64,000 nucleotides of DNA from Humulus lupulus (taxonomy: Eukaryota > Streptophyta > Magnoliopsida > Rosales > Cannabaceae). This document shows positions 1 to 12,401 of this stretch, in pieces. Location of the stretch: NCBI RefSeq assembly GCF_963169125.1, contig NC_084796.1, forward strand, positions 90,938,888 through 91,002,887, read 5' to 3'. A program made the translations under genes and the position numbers. Numbering within the stretch: the stretch's first letter is position 1; each line of letters starts with the position of its first letter. The notes under the pieces are model-generated. The model ran no database searches, was not told the DNA's origin, and was given only the letters and a program-made list of their open reading frames with translations.

Positions 1-289
1 ATCTTCATCAAGAAAGCTTGACTTGTATGAAGGATCAAGACTTGTGAATCCAAAATTCATTCCATTGTAGTAGTTTCAAGAAATTGCAAGGAGAAGGCTA
101 GGAATAAAGATTTTTGGAAAACAAATCTACATTTATGTCAAGCCTTGACACTTTTGTGTTTCACATAAAATTATAGCTTTGTGATTTTGTGTTTGAAGGT
201 TATTCTTCAAGAAATGTACACTCTACAATTTGATTCTTTGGTAGTTTTGTAATTTGTGATTATCTACCTATAGGGTTAGATTTCTTGTT
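1..289. other. Unclassified AT-rich flank
   Basis: This is moderately AT-rich sequence with no ORF of note and no recognisable domain. It ends where a CACTA-type terminus begins at 290. I cannot assign it. Confidence 0.4.
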
Positions 290-1140
290 CACTACTACAA
301 AAAAGGTAATTTGTGACAGTTCCTAACTACCACAATTAATTTTTTGCGTTAAGTTTTGAAACTGACGCAGAATCCCATGATGCAAACTAACCTAAGATTT
401 GCGTCAGTGCCCGACTATCACATACATGGAATTTGTGGCGGTGCCCACCTGACGCAAACATTAGCGTTTGTGTCAGTTGGGCACCGCCAAAAATGCCACG
501 TTTGTGACAGTTGGGCATTGAAGCAAATGCTATATTAAAAAAGAAAAAAAAATTACTATGAACCCCGACCCTGTGTACCTAGCCCCCAACTTGTTTTGTG
601 ACCCCATACGACCCCTACCCCCCTGTACCAACTCCCCAGCCAGCCACCTCTCAACCCCGCAACCCCAGCAACTCCCCACGAGCCCTGCGACCCCAGCCGC
701 CCCCATGACGCTTGCAAACCCAGCCAGAGAAAACAAACAAGAGGAGGTATTTTGGGTTTTGGTTTTTCAAACAATAATCTTTAAAATCAATAATCTATAC
801 AAAAAAGTAAAAAAAAAACTTTGTGTGACGTTCATAAACATATTATATTCATCAATTTAACCTTAAAATTAAAAAAAATTAAAAATAAACTCACCAAAAT
901 AGGTTAAGAAAGTCGGAGGCACCGCTGGTTGTTGGGAGAAAACCTAAGTTTTCAAATTTGGGAGAATGAGGGGCTCAGGGACGAAGCCTGGGAATTATTA
1001 TTGGGCTGACTGTTTGCGTCGGTGGGCATCTGACCCTAACGACTTGTTTATGTCAGTATGGCACTGACGCAAACACATTGTTAGCATCAGTTGCCCACTG
1101 ACGTAAACTTTTCCAATTAACAGTGTCAGTGTTTCTAACA
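290..1140 (+). mobile_element. CACTA (En/Spm-like) transposon end with subterminal repeats
   Basis: The stretch opens with CACTACTACAAAAAA at 290, the classic plant CACTA terminal motif. It is followed by many copies, in both orientations, of a short subterminal repeat of the type TTTGCGTCAGT..GGGCAC.GACGC, clustered at about 340-530 and 1010-1130. Between the clusters (about 550-1000) lies a C-rich then AT-rich stretch without a credible ORF. No matching TAGTAGTG terminus is seen after the second cluster, so this is one end of a truncated or non-autonomous element. Subterminal repeats of this kind are the expected binding sites of the CACTA transposase; that role is known of the family, not shown here. 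Confidence 0.7.
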
Positions 1141-1500
1141 CATTATTTCCTTTTATTTGATTTAATTAAAAAATTAAATATAAAATAAAAGAAAAGGAAA
1201 GAAAGGAGTGGGCGTGTAAGGCTTAGTGGGAAAGGAATGATTTCTTTTCCTATTTGGTTTGGTCTTAAATCAATTTGATTGGGTGATTTTAGCTAAAATG
1301 GTATGGAAAAGAATCACTAATTATTGCATATTTTAGTGGTTGGCTTATTTTGGTGAGTAAATAATTGTGGAATGAAAAGGAAAAAGAGAGAGAGTATGGA
1401 CGGTAGCCACAAGTAAAGGAAAGGGAATTGTATTTTTTTTTCTTATTTGTTTTTATTTAATTCTCTTGATTAGGGTCAATGTTTCAATTACCTTGATTTG
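1141..1500. other. AT-rich spacer, nothing recognised
   Basis: Simple AT-rich sequence with purine runs between the CACTA end and the old LTR-like region. I see no ORF or repeat boundary. Confidence 0.4.
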
Positions 1501-4500
1501 GGAAGAGGCTTGATTTTTTTCCCTTTTCTTTAGTTTTGATTGATGGACCTTTAGGGAAATAAGTAGGTGAGTAATGAGTATTGGGAACTCATTGTGGCTG
1601 GCGTGCAAGAGGGAATGAGAAGGAGGGAGAGCTTGAGAACTAGAGAGAGAGTGAAAGAAAGAAAGAAATAAAAAGAAAGAGAGAGTGTGTGCGTGGAAGA
1701 TGAAGAAGAAGAAGAGGAAAGGAAGGGTGGTTCTAACCTAGGTTTGTATCCTTATTTTAGTTTTCTTTTCTTTTCCTTGGTGATTTGATTCTCTAGTTCA
1801 TCTCCCCATCTTCTTGATTTCTAAGTTTTCATGTTTTGGTTCTTTTTTTATGTGGGTTTCGAAACCTTAGGCCTGAACAAGTGGTGGCTTTAGTTTGGGT
1901 TTTTGTCACTTTTGTGTTCCTGATTCTACAATCAAGAGACGTAATGAAATCTATAGCCCTATTGTTGTTATGAATTCTTAGGTTATAATTTGTTGATTGT
2001 TATTTTTGATTTTTGGCTGAAGGGTTACTTTATTTGATGCATGAGGGGTTTTGACCGAGGCGTGTGGCTCTATGATTTTATGTGGTTTTTGGGTTATGAC
2101 ATCATTCTATTAATAAAAATTTTTGTTTTTATTTTGTATAACATAAGATTTGATGCAAGATAAAGGGTTAGAATGTTTATTATTATATGGGTATTGGGTT
2201 TCAGCCTAGAGCATTTAAAAAGGAATGGTGAGTATGGTTGATCTTGTTGTTGATTATTTTTTGTTGATTCTATCTTGATTATAGAAGCATGATCATATTG
2301 GTATTAATGTTGCATCATCTAGGGTTTTTCTAAAATCTTTTTGGGAGTCCTATGTTTATTTTGTTGTTAGTATTTTAATCTTAGTGATCTAATTGTAAGA
2401 ATGAAGTTATGTTAACAAGTGCATGCTAGGATTTGTGTTTGGATGTGTTGTTGATTAAGCATGAAGGTTATGGTTTGAGTTTTGAGAATCATGAATTCAA
2501 GATGAATTTCATGTTGACTATGCTTGTTGATTTTTGTATATAATTGGTGAAACAATGTTTTAAATGTTCATGTGATGTCTCTAATGATATTTTGATTTTG
2601 TGTAAATAAAAGGGTATTTTATTTCACATTCAAATGGTGATTTTATCAAATTAACACATGCTGATTTTTATGAAGAAAATGTGATTTTTAATCTAAGTTT
2701 GTGATTTTGAATGAATTATTTAGTTGTTGGAATTTTTGATTAAAAAATTAGAAATGTCTTTTAAATAAGATATATAATGTTAGTATATTAAATAAATTAT
2801 GCCCTAAGTTATGTATATGTGAAAATGATATTTTTAAAATGTAACCATGAATTTTTCACATTATTATTTAGGTGCAGTTTATTTTATTTAAATGAGAAAA
2901 ATATTTTGGTTTAAATTCACTTATGATTTTTAAACAAAATAAAAGTTGCTAAAAGTTTGTGTTATTAAGTTAAAATAATTATTTTGTTTAAAATTAATCG
3001 GTCTTACACCAACATAATTCAAGTCTTAAATAATACAAGTGAAAATATATTTTTGCCACACTTTAAATTATAAATGATCATATTAGACATGTAATTTTTA
3101 TTAATTTAGAAAAATGTTATTTTCTAAAGGAAACAAGAAATTTATTAAATATTTCTAAGTAACTACAAATTATGTTATTTTCTATGCAATTTAAAATAAT
3201 AAATGGAATTATTATTTTATGAGAAATAAAGAAAAAGCTAAATGAATTATTTCTTTTATAAATTAAAAATAATGTATTGAATGGTTTAATCAAACTTTGG
3301 GATTTAAAGAAATAAATAATTGTAAAGAAATGATGTTGCTTAATTTTATTTGAAAAAGTAAGAAATAAGCATGTAGGAATTATCTTTTTAAAACGTTACT
3401 TTTTAACAATGCTCCCACGTATGCATGTCGCATGCAAATACATTTTTACGTTCAAATATATGCCTATTGTTCACACATATAGTTTTTACTTTGTAACCAT
3501 AAAGGGATAATAGCTAGAATTGACATTATTCTTTTGTGATTTTATGTAAGAATATGTATGTTTGGAATTATTGGGCAACTTGCACCATGTGTGCAGGGTA
3601 TATGTGTTGAGCATGAGTATTGACATGTGATTCTAAGAAACAATGTTTGTTATGATTATAGGCTTGATGTGACGTTTTTCTCATTTTTGCTTTGCTCGAA
3701 CTAGAGGTAAGGAAGTTAGATAGAATTTCTATGTTTATGCTATGAAATGGTAAGATTGGTTTTGTTAGGAGGATAATGATATGCTATGTTTGATGATGGA
3801 CCATGTGATATGAAGTATGAAATTCTATCTTGAGATGCTACGATGAATATGATGCAACATTTGTTTCCTTTGTGTTGATATGAAATGGATTGCATGTGTT
3901 TGTATGCTGTATGAAAAAGAAAATGGTTGCTAGCGTGCTGAACGCGACACAACAAATGAGTTACTAAGGATATGATGTAACTCATAGGGCGGATGCACTG
4001 GGGATATTCAAGGACCAGAGATCCTGTTTACCTCACAGAGGAGGTCTTTCCAAGTTTTATGCTTTTACTAGTTACGGCAAGATGTGACATGGACAATAGT
4101 GGCGCCATGATCACAAAGAGTATGATTATGATGTATGGTTATGACGTACGATTATGATATGTTATGAGCTTTACGATATGAATATGTTCTTATTGTTTTT
4201 TCCTCGTATGTTGTTGTATTTGTTTGTACTTTCTTACTGGGATTTTAGCTCACCCCCTTACTTTCCCCCTTCCAGGTAATAAATAGAGTTTCTCTTTGGC
4301 ACGCGCTGTGATGTGGAGAGTTTTGACATCTGGGTGTGTATGGCATGGAGGTATCCTATGCACGAATAAATGATCAACATAAGCGTCAAGTTTTAAAGAA
4401 TGATGTTATGGACATTAATTTTAAAACTATCAATGAGACTTAAACTTTATTTTTCTTTAAACGTTGAATTAGCACACTTTATTTTTATTTTAAACTATTG

Positions 4501-4616
4501 GGACCAACTTGCATGTTTTACCAAGGTGCCACTAAATTTCATATGTTAAGTGATATTTTCTAATTATTTATGAGTTGTGAGACATTTTACAAAGTAATAG
4601 AATAGGGGGCTTTACA
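1500..4616 (+). repeat. Degenerate gypsy-like LTR, probably a solo or truncated LTR
   Basis: No coding sequence is visible. Several landmarks follow the same order as in the clearer Tekay-type LTRs of this window. They are a GA-rich tract at about 1620-1730, a CTCGAACTAGAGGTAAG-like segment near 3697, a TTAGCTCACCCC segment near 4247 followed by a CAGGTAA-like segment, and a terminus AGGGGGCTTTACA ending at 4616. The left end is not resolved. The AT-rich centre (about 2600-3400) is featureless. I infer an old plus-oriented LTR; an unrelated repeat is possible. Confidence 0.4.
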
Positions 4617-4698
4617 AAGAGTAATTCCATGTATGTTCGGTAACTGACATTTCTTGGAATTCTCCACAGAGAACCTTTCAAGCACCTTATCTTTATAA

Positions 4699-5368
4699 TT
4701 AGCTTGAGAAAGAGCTAAGAGCTTGTTCTTCACTTCCCTTAGGATTTGAATTCCTAGAACATAGCTCGCCTAGACCGAATATTTCATTTGGAACTTTTTC
4801 AGCGAACCACTTATTTACGTTTGACAGTGTCTCTACATCGTTGCTATTGAGGAGAATGTCATCCACAAAAATTACTAAGAAAACCACCATTTTTCCATTG
4901 ATATATTTATATACACATCGAAGCCATATTTTTTAATTGTTTCATCAAATGTTATATTCCATAATTGGATTTCATAAACTTACACACCTTTTGATCTTCC
5001 CCATTCTTGATGAACCATTCTAGTTGTACCATATAGATACTCTCATCAAGACAGCCATTAAGGAAGGTTGACTTGACGTGCATCTGCCATATCTCATAAT
5101 CATACTTGGCAACTATGGATAAGAGAATGCTAATAGATTTTAGCATGGCCACAGGAGAAAATGTTTCTTCATAATCAATAGCTTCTCTCTGAGTGTAACC
5201 TTTGGCTACTAGCCTTGCTTTGAAAGTATCCACTTTCCCATCTACACCTCTTTTCTTCTTGTATAACCATTTGCACCTAATGGGCCTGACATCGTTAGGT
5301 GGGTCTACAAGTTCCCACACAGAATTGGAATAAATGTTTCTGTTTATTGGTTCGTGGATTCTTTCCAT
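4699..5368 (-). pseudogene. C1 copia reverse transcriptase (partial, broken)
   Basis: Two reading-frame pieces (5368-4952 and 4890-4699) carry copia RT signatures: a CKWLYKKK segment, KARLVAKGYTQ, ETFSPVA, then an FVDDILL motif equivalent to the YVDD active site. The position that is normally D in the copia DVKTAFLNG motif reads H here (HVKSTFLNG), so one catalytic aspartate is gone. A frame break lies between the two pieces. The C-terminal RT and RNase H are missing. The family role is copying element RNA into DNA in virus-like particles; this copy cannot do so. Confidence 0.85.
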
Positions 5369-5448
5369 TTCTCCTTTTTAGGATCATTCGTAGCCTCTTT
5401 GAAGATTAATGGATCGTCCTTGTTTGTATCAGAAATAAGCACATATGC

Positions 5449-6423
5449 CTAATGTTCGTAGCGAACAAGTTGTCTCACAATCCTCCCCGTACAACGTTTC
5501 ATTGGGGTTTCCTTTTTAGGAATAGTCGTTTCCTCGGTTTGTCGTTTATCATTTAATGATGACAATGAAGGTGATGGAATCTTATCAGTTATGAGTTCCA
5601 CGAATACTACTTTGCTCCGAGGTTTATAGTTATTCATATAATCATGTTCAAGGAAGGTCGCATTTGTAGAAACAAATAATTTTTGGTCCTTGGGACTATA
5701 GAAATAACTACCTCTTGTTTCTAGAGCGTAGCCCACAAAAATGCACACTTTAGACCTCAAATCAAGTTTCCCTGATTTAGGTATAAGAACATGAGCTGAA
5801 TAGCCCCAAATGCAAAAATGGTGCAAACTAGGTTAGTTTCCATTCCACAGTTCCAGTGACGTTTTTCTTATGGTCTTATATGAGACCACATTTAAAATGT
5901 AAGTCAATGTTTGAAGTGCATATCCCCAGAATGAGAGAAAGACTGAAGAATAAATTAACATAGACCTGACCATCTCAAACAAGTTCCTGTTTCTTCTTTT
6001 TGAAATACCATTTTGTTGTGGCGTTCCAGGTACTGTGAGTTAGGATACAATACCATGCTTTAGCATTAAATCTTTGAATTCGAAATCCAAATATTCACCA
6101 CCTCGATCTAATCGAAGTGTTTTTTTAAGAGTTTTACCTAATTTCTTCTCGGCCTCAACTTTGAATTCTTAAAAGTTACCAAAGAATGCTGATTTCATAT
6201 GCATTAGATAAGTATGACCATATCTTGAGTAATCGTCAATGAAAGTGATGAAGTACTCATACCTACCTCTTGCTTGTACATTGATTGTACCATAGACATC
6301 GTTGTGTACAAGCTCTAAGGGTTCTTTAGCTCTATTGCCTTTCGCTGAGAAAGGACATTTGGTCATTTTGCCTTCTACACAAGATTCATAAACATAAAGT
6401 GTTCCAACTCTTAGTTCTCTCAA
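5449..6423 (-). pseudogene. C1 copia integrase (broken)
   Basis: The 6423-6169 piece holds the start of the integrase core, with ELVHNDVYG and FITFIDDYSRYG, the region of the first catalytic D. The 5826-5449 piece carries the C-terminal part with a CIFVGYA segment, typical of copia integrases. The sequence between them (about 6168-5827) continues the family pattern but is interrupted by stops. The upstream stretch to about 6540 keeps a GAG-pre-integrase-like HLG block. It is a decayed DDE-type integrase without an intact frame. Confidence 0.8.
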
Positions 6424-6540
6424 TCATCCATCTTTTGTTAGCTGGCTTATCATATCTAGTCCTATATGACCAAGTCTAAGATGCAAAAGATATGTGTCAT
6501 CCTCATTTGAAACTTTTTATCTTTTGTTTCCTTGCGGTAA

Positions 6541-7363
6541 AGCCACTATAAATAATTCCGAGTTATTTAGCATTCGTTCAATTAATGAAAGTGTTAAAGT
6601 TAAAATATTCTATTTTCATGTCTAAAGAAAATTAAAAATAATCAAATTATAAATAAAATATTCTAAAGTTTATATATGCAATAAAATTCAAAATACTAAA
6701 AGAAACAAACTAAAACATTGTTCAAACAATAATAAATTTTTTCTTTCAATAAACTAAAGAATTTTAAAAATAAATTGACTTTCTTTAACACTGTCTTGAA
6801 ACTAGATGCTTTCTCTCTCTTTGACTTCATGAACATCATCAACAACCTTCTCTAAATCATAAGATTCAATTATCTACATAGAGGAATAAGGAATGTTAGT
6901 GGAGCCTGAGTGTAAAATTCAGGATGACATATTTTTTTCCACTTAGTTATAAGATTGAATAAATCATATCTACATTTCTTATTCTTCATAATTTCAGCAA
7001 TTATTTCATGCTTGGCCGATAGGAATTCATTCTCCTAAAACCACTTATCAAATATGTGTCCATATGTAGCATGGATGGCCTCCCATATATCATATGCGAA
7101 TTTTAAGGCATTGTAGAGTATTTTTGGTCTCTATATTTACTCATTGAAGCAAATAATACCTTGCCATATTATTTATTCTCAGCCACTTGGTGTACTCAAA
7201 ATGATAATTCTCTTAAGCTTCTATTGGTGGTTCTTGAATTGGTGGTGTTTTAACAGCTTCCATCAAATTCTCTCTTAGCAATAATATATCAATATCATGT
7301 CTCCAAAATACTATATTTTCATCATTAAGTTCAATCACTACATTGAAGTCATTTTCAGACATT
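6541..7363 (-). pseudogene. C1 copia gag remnant
   Basis: On the minus strand a start codon near 7363 opens a gag-like frame (SENDFNVVIELNDENIVFWR) that runs about 50 codons before stops accumulate; a more degraded frame continues to about 6880. Segment 6541-6880 is AT-rich and probably covers the lost zinc-finger and protease region. I assign it by position and by the short N-terminal pattern, not by any intact domain. Confidence 0.5.
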
Positions 7364-9266
7364 TTAACCGAAATAAATGAAATACAGTAATATTACTATT
7401 TGAAAAATATCAATAATTCAGAAAGTAAATATGATGCATGAATGCAACAATTAAAACACATAATCTAACATTTACTATTCCACGATAAAACTACCCAACA
7501 AATAAAGTGTCACCTTACAGTCGGTCAAGTTAAATTCCGATAGTTTATAAGACAATCTCATCTTTATTATTTAAAACTTAAAATAACTCTTTATTTTTCT
7601 CTTTTAAAAAGAAAGTACTGCTGGTTTGGCCAAGATGCAATTACCCACTACAAAATCTTAATTGCATGATTAACCCATTATTTAAGAATTCATGATTATC
7701 TTAGAGAGTGCCGCCTCAGGGTCAGTCAAACATAAAATACATCACTCCTTCGTATCTTCGTAAGAAGCCAACCTTGGTATTAATATGTCTAGAACCTTCC
7801 TTAGGGGGATTGAAACAAAGCAGCCTTGAGGCCCTACTCATATCTCACAGTGTTGTACTAATAATGGAGACCATAGGTCACATACAGATGTTCACCTTCT
7901 CTCACTTACTATTTTACAAATAATGTGTTTTATTAAACTAATCAATTCATTCAAAATTAATCACTAATTTATTAATAACCATATGAATGTAATTAATGAA
8001 AAAATACATTTAATTATAAAATAGTCTGTCTCTACAATTAATGTAATCTAAATAATTGCCCATTACATTCATCTAACTTTACTAAAACACTTTTTAAATA
8101 GAGTTAGTTTTCTTAAAGGCCTATAAAAAACTATTACATTTATTATGGTGTGAGTTACCAAGTTATAACTAATTTAATATTTAGTAGTTTACATGTAATT
8201 TAGTTCTAAAAAACAATTCATATAAATAATTAGGACAATCATAAATAATCTTGTTTCTAAAAGATGCATGATTAATGAAAAATTTTGTGGGGTTTCATGA
8301 ATGGCATATAATTAAATATTGCATGATCATGTTATCAACCAAACATTAATTAAAATTTATTTAAATAAATACAATAAATGATGAACTGAGTACTATTGGA
8401 TATTTCTAAATTTACAACCTTTAAAAAAATAGAAATAAAATTACAAACTCGCCTTTAAGTTGTTTTCAAGACTCCTAGAATGCTTCTCCTCTTTTTTAGG
8501 CTTCTTCCAATAAATTTATTCAATTAAAACTAACTTTTAATTAAATAATCATTTTTGTCATCTTTTTAATTTAGTTGAATTTAAATAATAAAATAATCAA
8601 ATTCAAATTAAGATAAACTCCTAACCAACTAAAAGATATTTTGTTTTTCTAAAAAAAATAAAATAAGATAATTATTCTTTTAAATTCAAACAATTTAAAA
8701 ATTAATTAAATAAAAGATTAATTGCACAAAAATAGAATCTAACTTGGGCACGAAGAATGGTGTCTTAGATCACTACGGTGGGCGGCTACAAGGTGAGCCA
8801 CGGGGCTTGGGTGTGTGAGGCTAGGTAGCTGATGCACGCAGGTGGGCGCAGGTGCATAGGGTCTCAGGCAAGAGGCTGGCGCACACAGCAGGGGATCCGA
8901 GGTGGTTGCACACGCAAGAGGCATGGGAGCCGCAGGGCTCACGCGCTTGGGTTGAGGCTCGGGCCATGTGTCTCCTAGGTGTAGGGCTCGGGTCCTGTCA
9001 TTTCTTTGTGTACAAATTTTCAAATCGTAATTTCAAAAAATAAAATTTACAAAAATCCTATGCCTTTTATGGCTTACACAAGATCTAGAAATTCAAATTC
9101 CTAACATACTAGCACAATATAATTAATGATTCATCTTCCAACCATATATTCAAAAAATATATCCATCCATTCAACATACATATCAACATATATATAACAA
9201 ATGTAAGAAACTCACACAACATTTAATCTATATATATATAAATATATGTGTGTGTGTGTGTAGGCT
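7364..9266 (-). other. C1 untranslated leader with a GC-rich patch
   Basis: This long AT-rich leader lies between the primer site and gag of C1. It has no credible ORF. Two parts stand out: a conserved block near 7790-7875 that recurs in the leader of copia C2 (near 43315-43400), and a GC-rich island at about 8745-9005 in otherwise AT-rich DNA. A TA/TG microsatellite lies at about 9230-9260 next to the primer site. Confidence 0.6.
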
Positions 9267-9278
9267 GCTCTGGTACCA
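9267..9278 (-). promoter_or_regulatory. C1 primer binding site (initiator tRNA-Met type)
   Basis: On the minus strand this reads TGGTACCAGAGC, one base from the usual TGGTATCAGAGC complementary to the 3' end of plant initiator tRNA-Met. It sits two bases inside the LTR edge at 9281, the standard spacing. Confidence 0.8.
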
Positions 9279-9280
9279 AT

Positions 9281-11282
9281 TGGCTATACTAAAAGTGTAA
9301 ATTAGAGATACGCAATGGAATTGGTTTTTAAAAAATTTATTAATAAAGTTAGGATTATACATATATAGATATATTAAATCACATACAAATAGATTATAGA
9401 TTACCTCTTGAAGCCTATCAGGTATCCACAAATATTTTTGTATAAATCAGCGATCTTCCAATCTTGATTGTGAAAGCTCGCACATTGATCTTTCAGGCTA
9501 ATCCTCAAACACACAAGGACATGTGTGGGCATGTATGATTCAAAATGTTGATTTAGAACTCTCTAGATGTACTCAAGACATGAAATCTAGAGAGGTTTGA
9601 TTGAGAGAATAAGTATTGAATAATTTTTCAAATTTAGGAAAAAGTATCGCTTTCTTTTTAGCGAGATAATCTAACAGTATATACTTTTTAATTTTTTAAA
9701 ACAACTTCTTCCTGAAAGTATTGCTCTTTCAGTCCTATAAAGATAAATAACTTATTGAATAATTTAAAACTGATCAGTTATAACCTATTTATTTTTTAAT
9801 TTTAAATCATATTTAAGAAGATTAATTAAATAATTAATTAAACAAATAATTTTGAAATTCAAAATTTAAATCCCAGAGATACAAATATCCCGGTGTGTGA
9901 TGACACCCTCACTGTAAAGTGAGTGTGTCGCACCACACTATTAGGGTTATCCCTAATTTTCTCATTTATTTTTTAATCAATATTTAATACAATATATTTA
10001 TCCCAAAATAAATATCAGTTAATTCAAAATTAACTTTATCTTAAAATATCAGTTTTAAATAAATAAATAAATATCTTATTCTAAATAAGATAATTATTAA
10101 TCTCTCTTTCTATATTAATCCAAACATGATTAATATTTATTTTAACTTATAATTTTTCAAAATAAGAACTACATAGTTAAATATTTAATTAATTCATAAT
10201 TAATCAATTTCTCTCGTAAATTAATTCCTTTGCAATTAAGTAATTCTCTCTACAAATCTTTCTATTGACATCCTTATTCTTGAGAGTGTAGGACAAAGGT
10301 GATCTGAGGACCATGGACCTATAATATGAAGCTCCAATAAACCACATTATTAATTAAACTCTTTAATCTAATAATCTCATTTATTAAATTCACAATTACT
10401 TTACTATAGATATGGAATTACACTCGAGGTATTTATAGAATTATATTTACAGAGATTTCTCTTGTCGTCCATTGATATAATCAATAAATGTAGTTTTGTC
10501 CTCCATTTATTGGTTCTTTAATTAGAGCTGGTCAAGATTATTGTTTTACCCTTCTAATTACCTCTTGATCCTTAAGACCATTATTTCACTAGCGAATAAT
10601 AAATTTGTAATCAAATTATAGATTTGAGCTCAATAACTATTCATTTCCAAATTTAACGCTTATGGGAATTAATATTCAATCCGTTAGGAAAGTATGGATT
10701 CCATTATTGTAAATTATGTTCCCAGCCATTCATGATATTGAATCTCCAAAACAAAAGTCATTAGCCTTATTATACTAAGAAACCTTAACGATTGAATCAA
10801 AAGATCCAATAAACAAAAACAAGAGTTCATGAATACCCATGACTTAGTGTGATCTACCAATGATCATCTATTATGATAAGAGTTAAATCTTTATGCCAAA
10901 CGACAAGTTTATAAAGATAATTAATTCTCATCGGCCATGTCATATATAATCTCTATTATATACATTACATTTACTAAGATATCTATCCACATCAGTAATT
11001 CGAATCTAGATCACTTCCATCCCATATGCTTAGTAAATCGCACTAGTGGCCATTCATTAAAGATTCCATACTTTAATATGTTACTTTATTATATATGAAC
11101 TTAATTCTGTCGTACTAATACAAGATCATATTCTCATGAATGAAAGCAAAATTTTCTTGATATTATTATATAATTAATTTAAACAATAATTATAACATTC
11201 AAATATAATAAAATTATACTTTTATTTAAATCCATAAAATATCTTTACATGCTTTTATTTAAATCCATAATTAATCATATCA
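9281..11282 (-). repeat. C1 copia 5' LTR
   Basis: The inner edge (9281) is fixed by the primer site and a TG/CA end. The outer edge at 11282 is a guess from a CA/TG pair next to where Tat sequence begins shortly after. The LTR contains a GACCATGG.CCTAT...AAGCTCCAATAA-type block near 10310-10343 that is also in the LTR of C2. No coding sequence. Confidence 0.55.
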
Positions 11283-11384
11283 AGAGAAACAACCAATCAT
11301 TTTACGGAAGCTGACACTAGCCACGTCCAATTACGACATAATGACCCACTGGTGATAACCATCTAGCTAGCTAATTATAGAGTA

Positions 11385-11732
11385 TGAAAGATACTGATCG
11401 ACAATGGGAGCTTCGTAAACTTGTTATTCGGGTCCACGCTTGAAAAGATGGGGCTATATGTAGCCAATCTTAAAGCGACCTCAATGACCCTTTATGGATT
11501 TTCAGGAGAGGGGATGGCATCCATAGGAATAATTGACCTAGTAGTCACATTGGGTGAGGAGACACGAGTTGTCGCCAAGATGCTCAAGTTCATAGCAATT
11601 GATTGTCCGGCTGCCTACAATGCAATTTTGGGGAGGCCAGCGTTGATGTCGTTCGAAGCTATAACTTCAGTTCGCCATCTGGCCGTCAAATTCCCATCAT
11701 CCTTGGGGATATTCACTATGATGGGAGATTAG
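11385..11732 (+). pseudogene. T1 Tat aspartic protease
   Basis: The reading frame from about 11400 carries LIDNGSFVNLLF, equivalent to the retroviral-type protease active site (D-N-G-S in this lineage). It then has the Tat-typical block DCPAAYNAILGRP, and ends at a stop near 11730. The upstream gag part is absent because copia C1 borders it. A linker piece (11795-12073) rich in E and V and containing KVVMVGKNL follows in another frame and leads to RT. The family role is cleaving the Gag-Pol polyprotein. Confidence 0.8.
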
Positions 11733-12073
11733 CTCCCAGCCAGGGAAGTCTATAGCATTTCCATAAAGGAAAATCACAACCTGGGCAGCAAGCCATGGTA
11801 ATAACTGAGGAGAATGAGGAATCTCGGGCAATGGTAGTTGTCGAAGAGGTGGAAGAACCTCAAGAAGTCAAAAATGTGGTCGCCCAACCAGAAGAAATTG
11901 ATTCGAGATTAGGCAAAGAGAGATCAGAGCTCCAGGCTTTAGATGAACTAGAGGAAATCATCCTCGACCTAAAAGTACCTTTAAAAGTGGTAATGGTTGG
12001 GAAAAATCTCAGATCCGAAAGAAAGAAGGAGTTGGTAGAATTTTTTAGAAGAAATCTTGACGTCATTTCCTAG

Positions 12074-12401
12074 TCGCATGAGGACATGGTAAGAATTAGT
12101 CCAAGTATGATGATGAACACATAAAACCTGGACAAAAACGTAGGTTGTTAGGAAAAGAGTGAGGATGAGCTCTATAGGAAGATGTAGCTCACTTATTAAA
12201 GTGCAATTACATCAGGGAGGCTTAATATCTGACCTAGATAACCCACCCCGTTTTATTTTGGAAGCCTAATGGAAAATGGAGAACTTGCATCAATTTCTCC
12301 AACCTAAAAAAAGCCGGCCCCAAGGATTGCTTCCCACTGCCTATAATTGATCAACTTGTATATTCATCAGCTGGTCACGAGCTCATGTCCTTCATGGACA
12401 C
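12074..12401 (+). pseudogene. T1 Tat reverse transcriptase N-terminus (truncated)
   Basis: The translation shows PVLFWKPNGKWRTCINFSNL followed by CFPLPIIDQLV and LMSFMD, the Tat RT fingers and palm start. It breaks exactly where the T2 LTR begins at 12402, before the catalytic YVDD region. Several stops lie upstream. The rest of the RT is not found at the right flank of T2 (28527), where the sequence already encodes RNase H. Confidence 0.8.

Larger units (their letters stand above)
4617..11282 (-). mobile_element. C1: truncated Ty1/copia retrotransposon
   Basis: Read on the minus strand this keeps copia order: 5' LTR (about 11282 to 9281), primer site, long AT-rich leader, gag, integrase, reverse transcriptase. 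It stops abruptly at 4617 inside the RT, so the RNase H and 3' LTR are absent. The left edge abuts the end of an old gypsy-like LTR and the right edge abuts the Tat element T1. Every coding block carries stops or frameshifts, so it is a dead copy. Confidence 0.8.

Noticed and set aside
558..860. 100-codon Pro-rich ORF in the CACTA end
   Set aside because: The C-rich composition of the element explains the open frame. There is no domain and no promoter-like context.
9230..9262. TA/TG microsatellite as a regulatory element
   Set aside because: It is an ordinary dinucleotide repeat in the copia leader with no further support.
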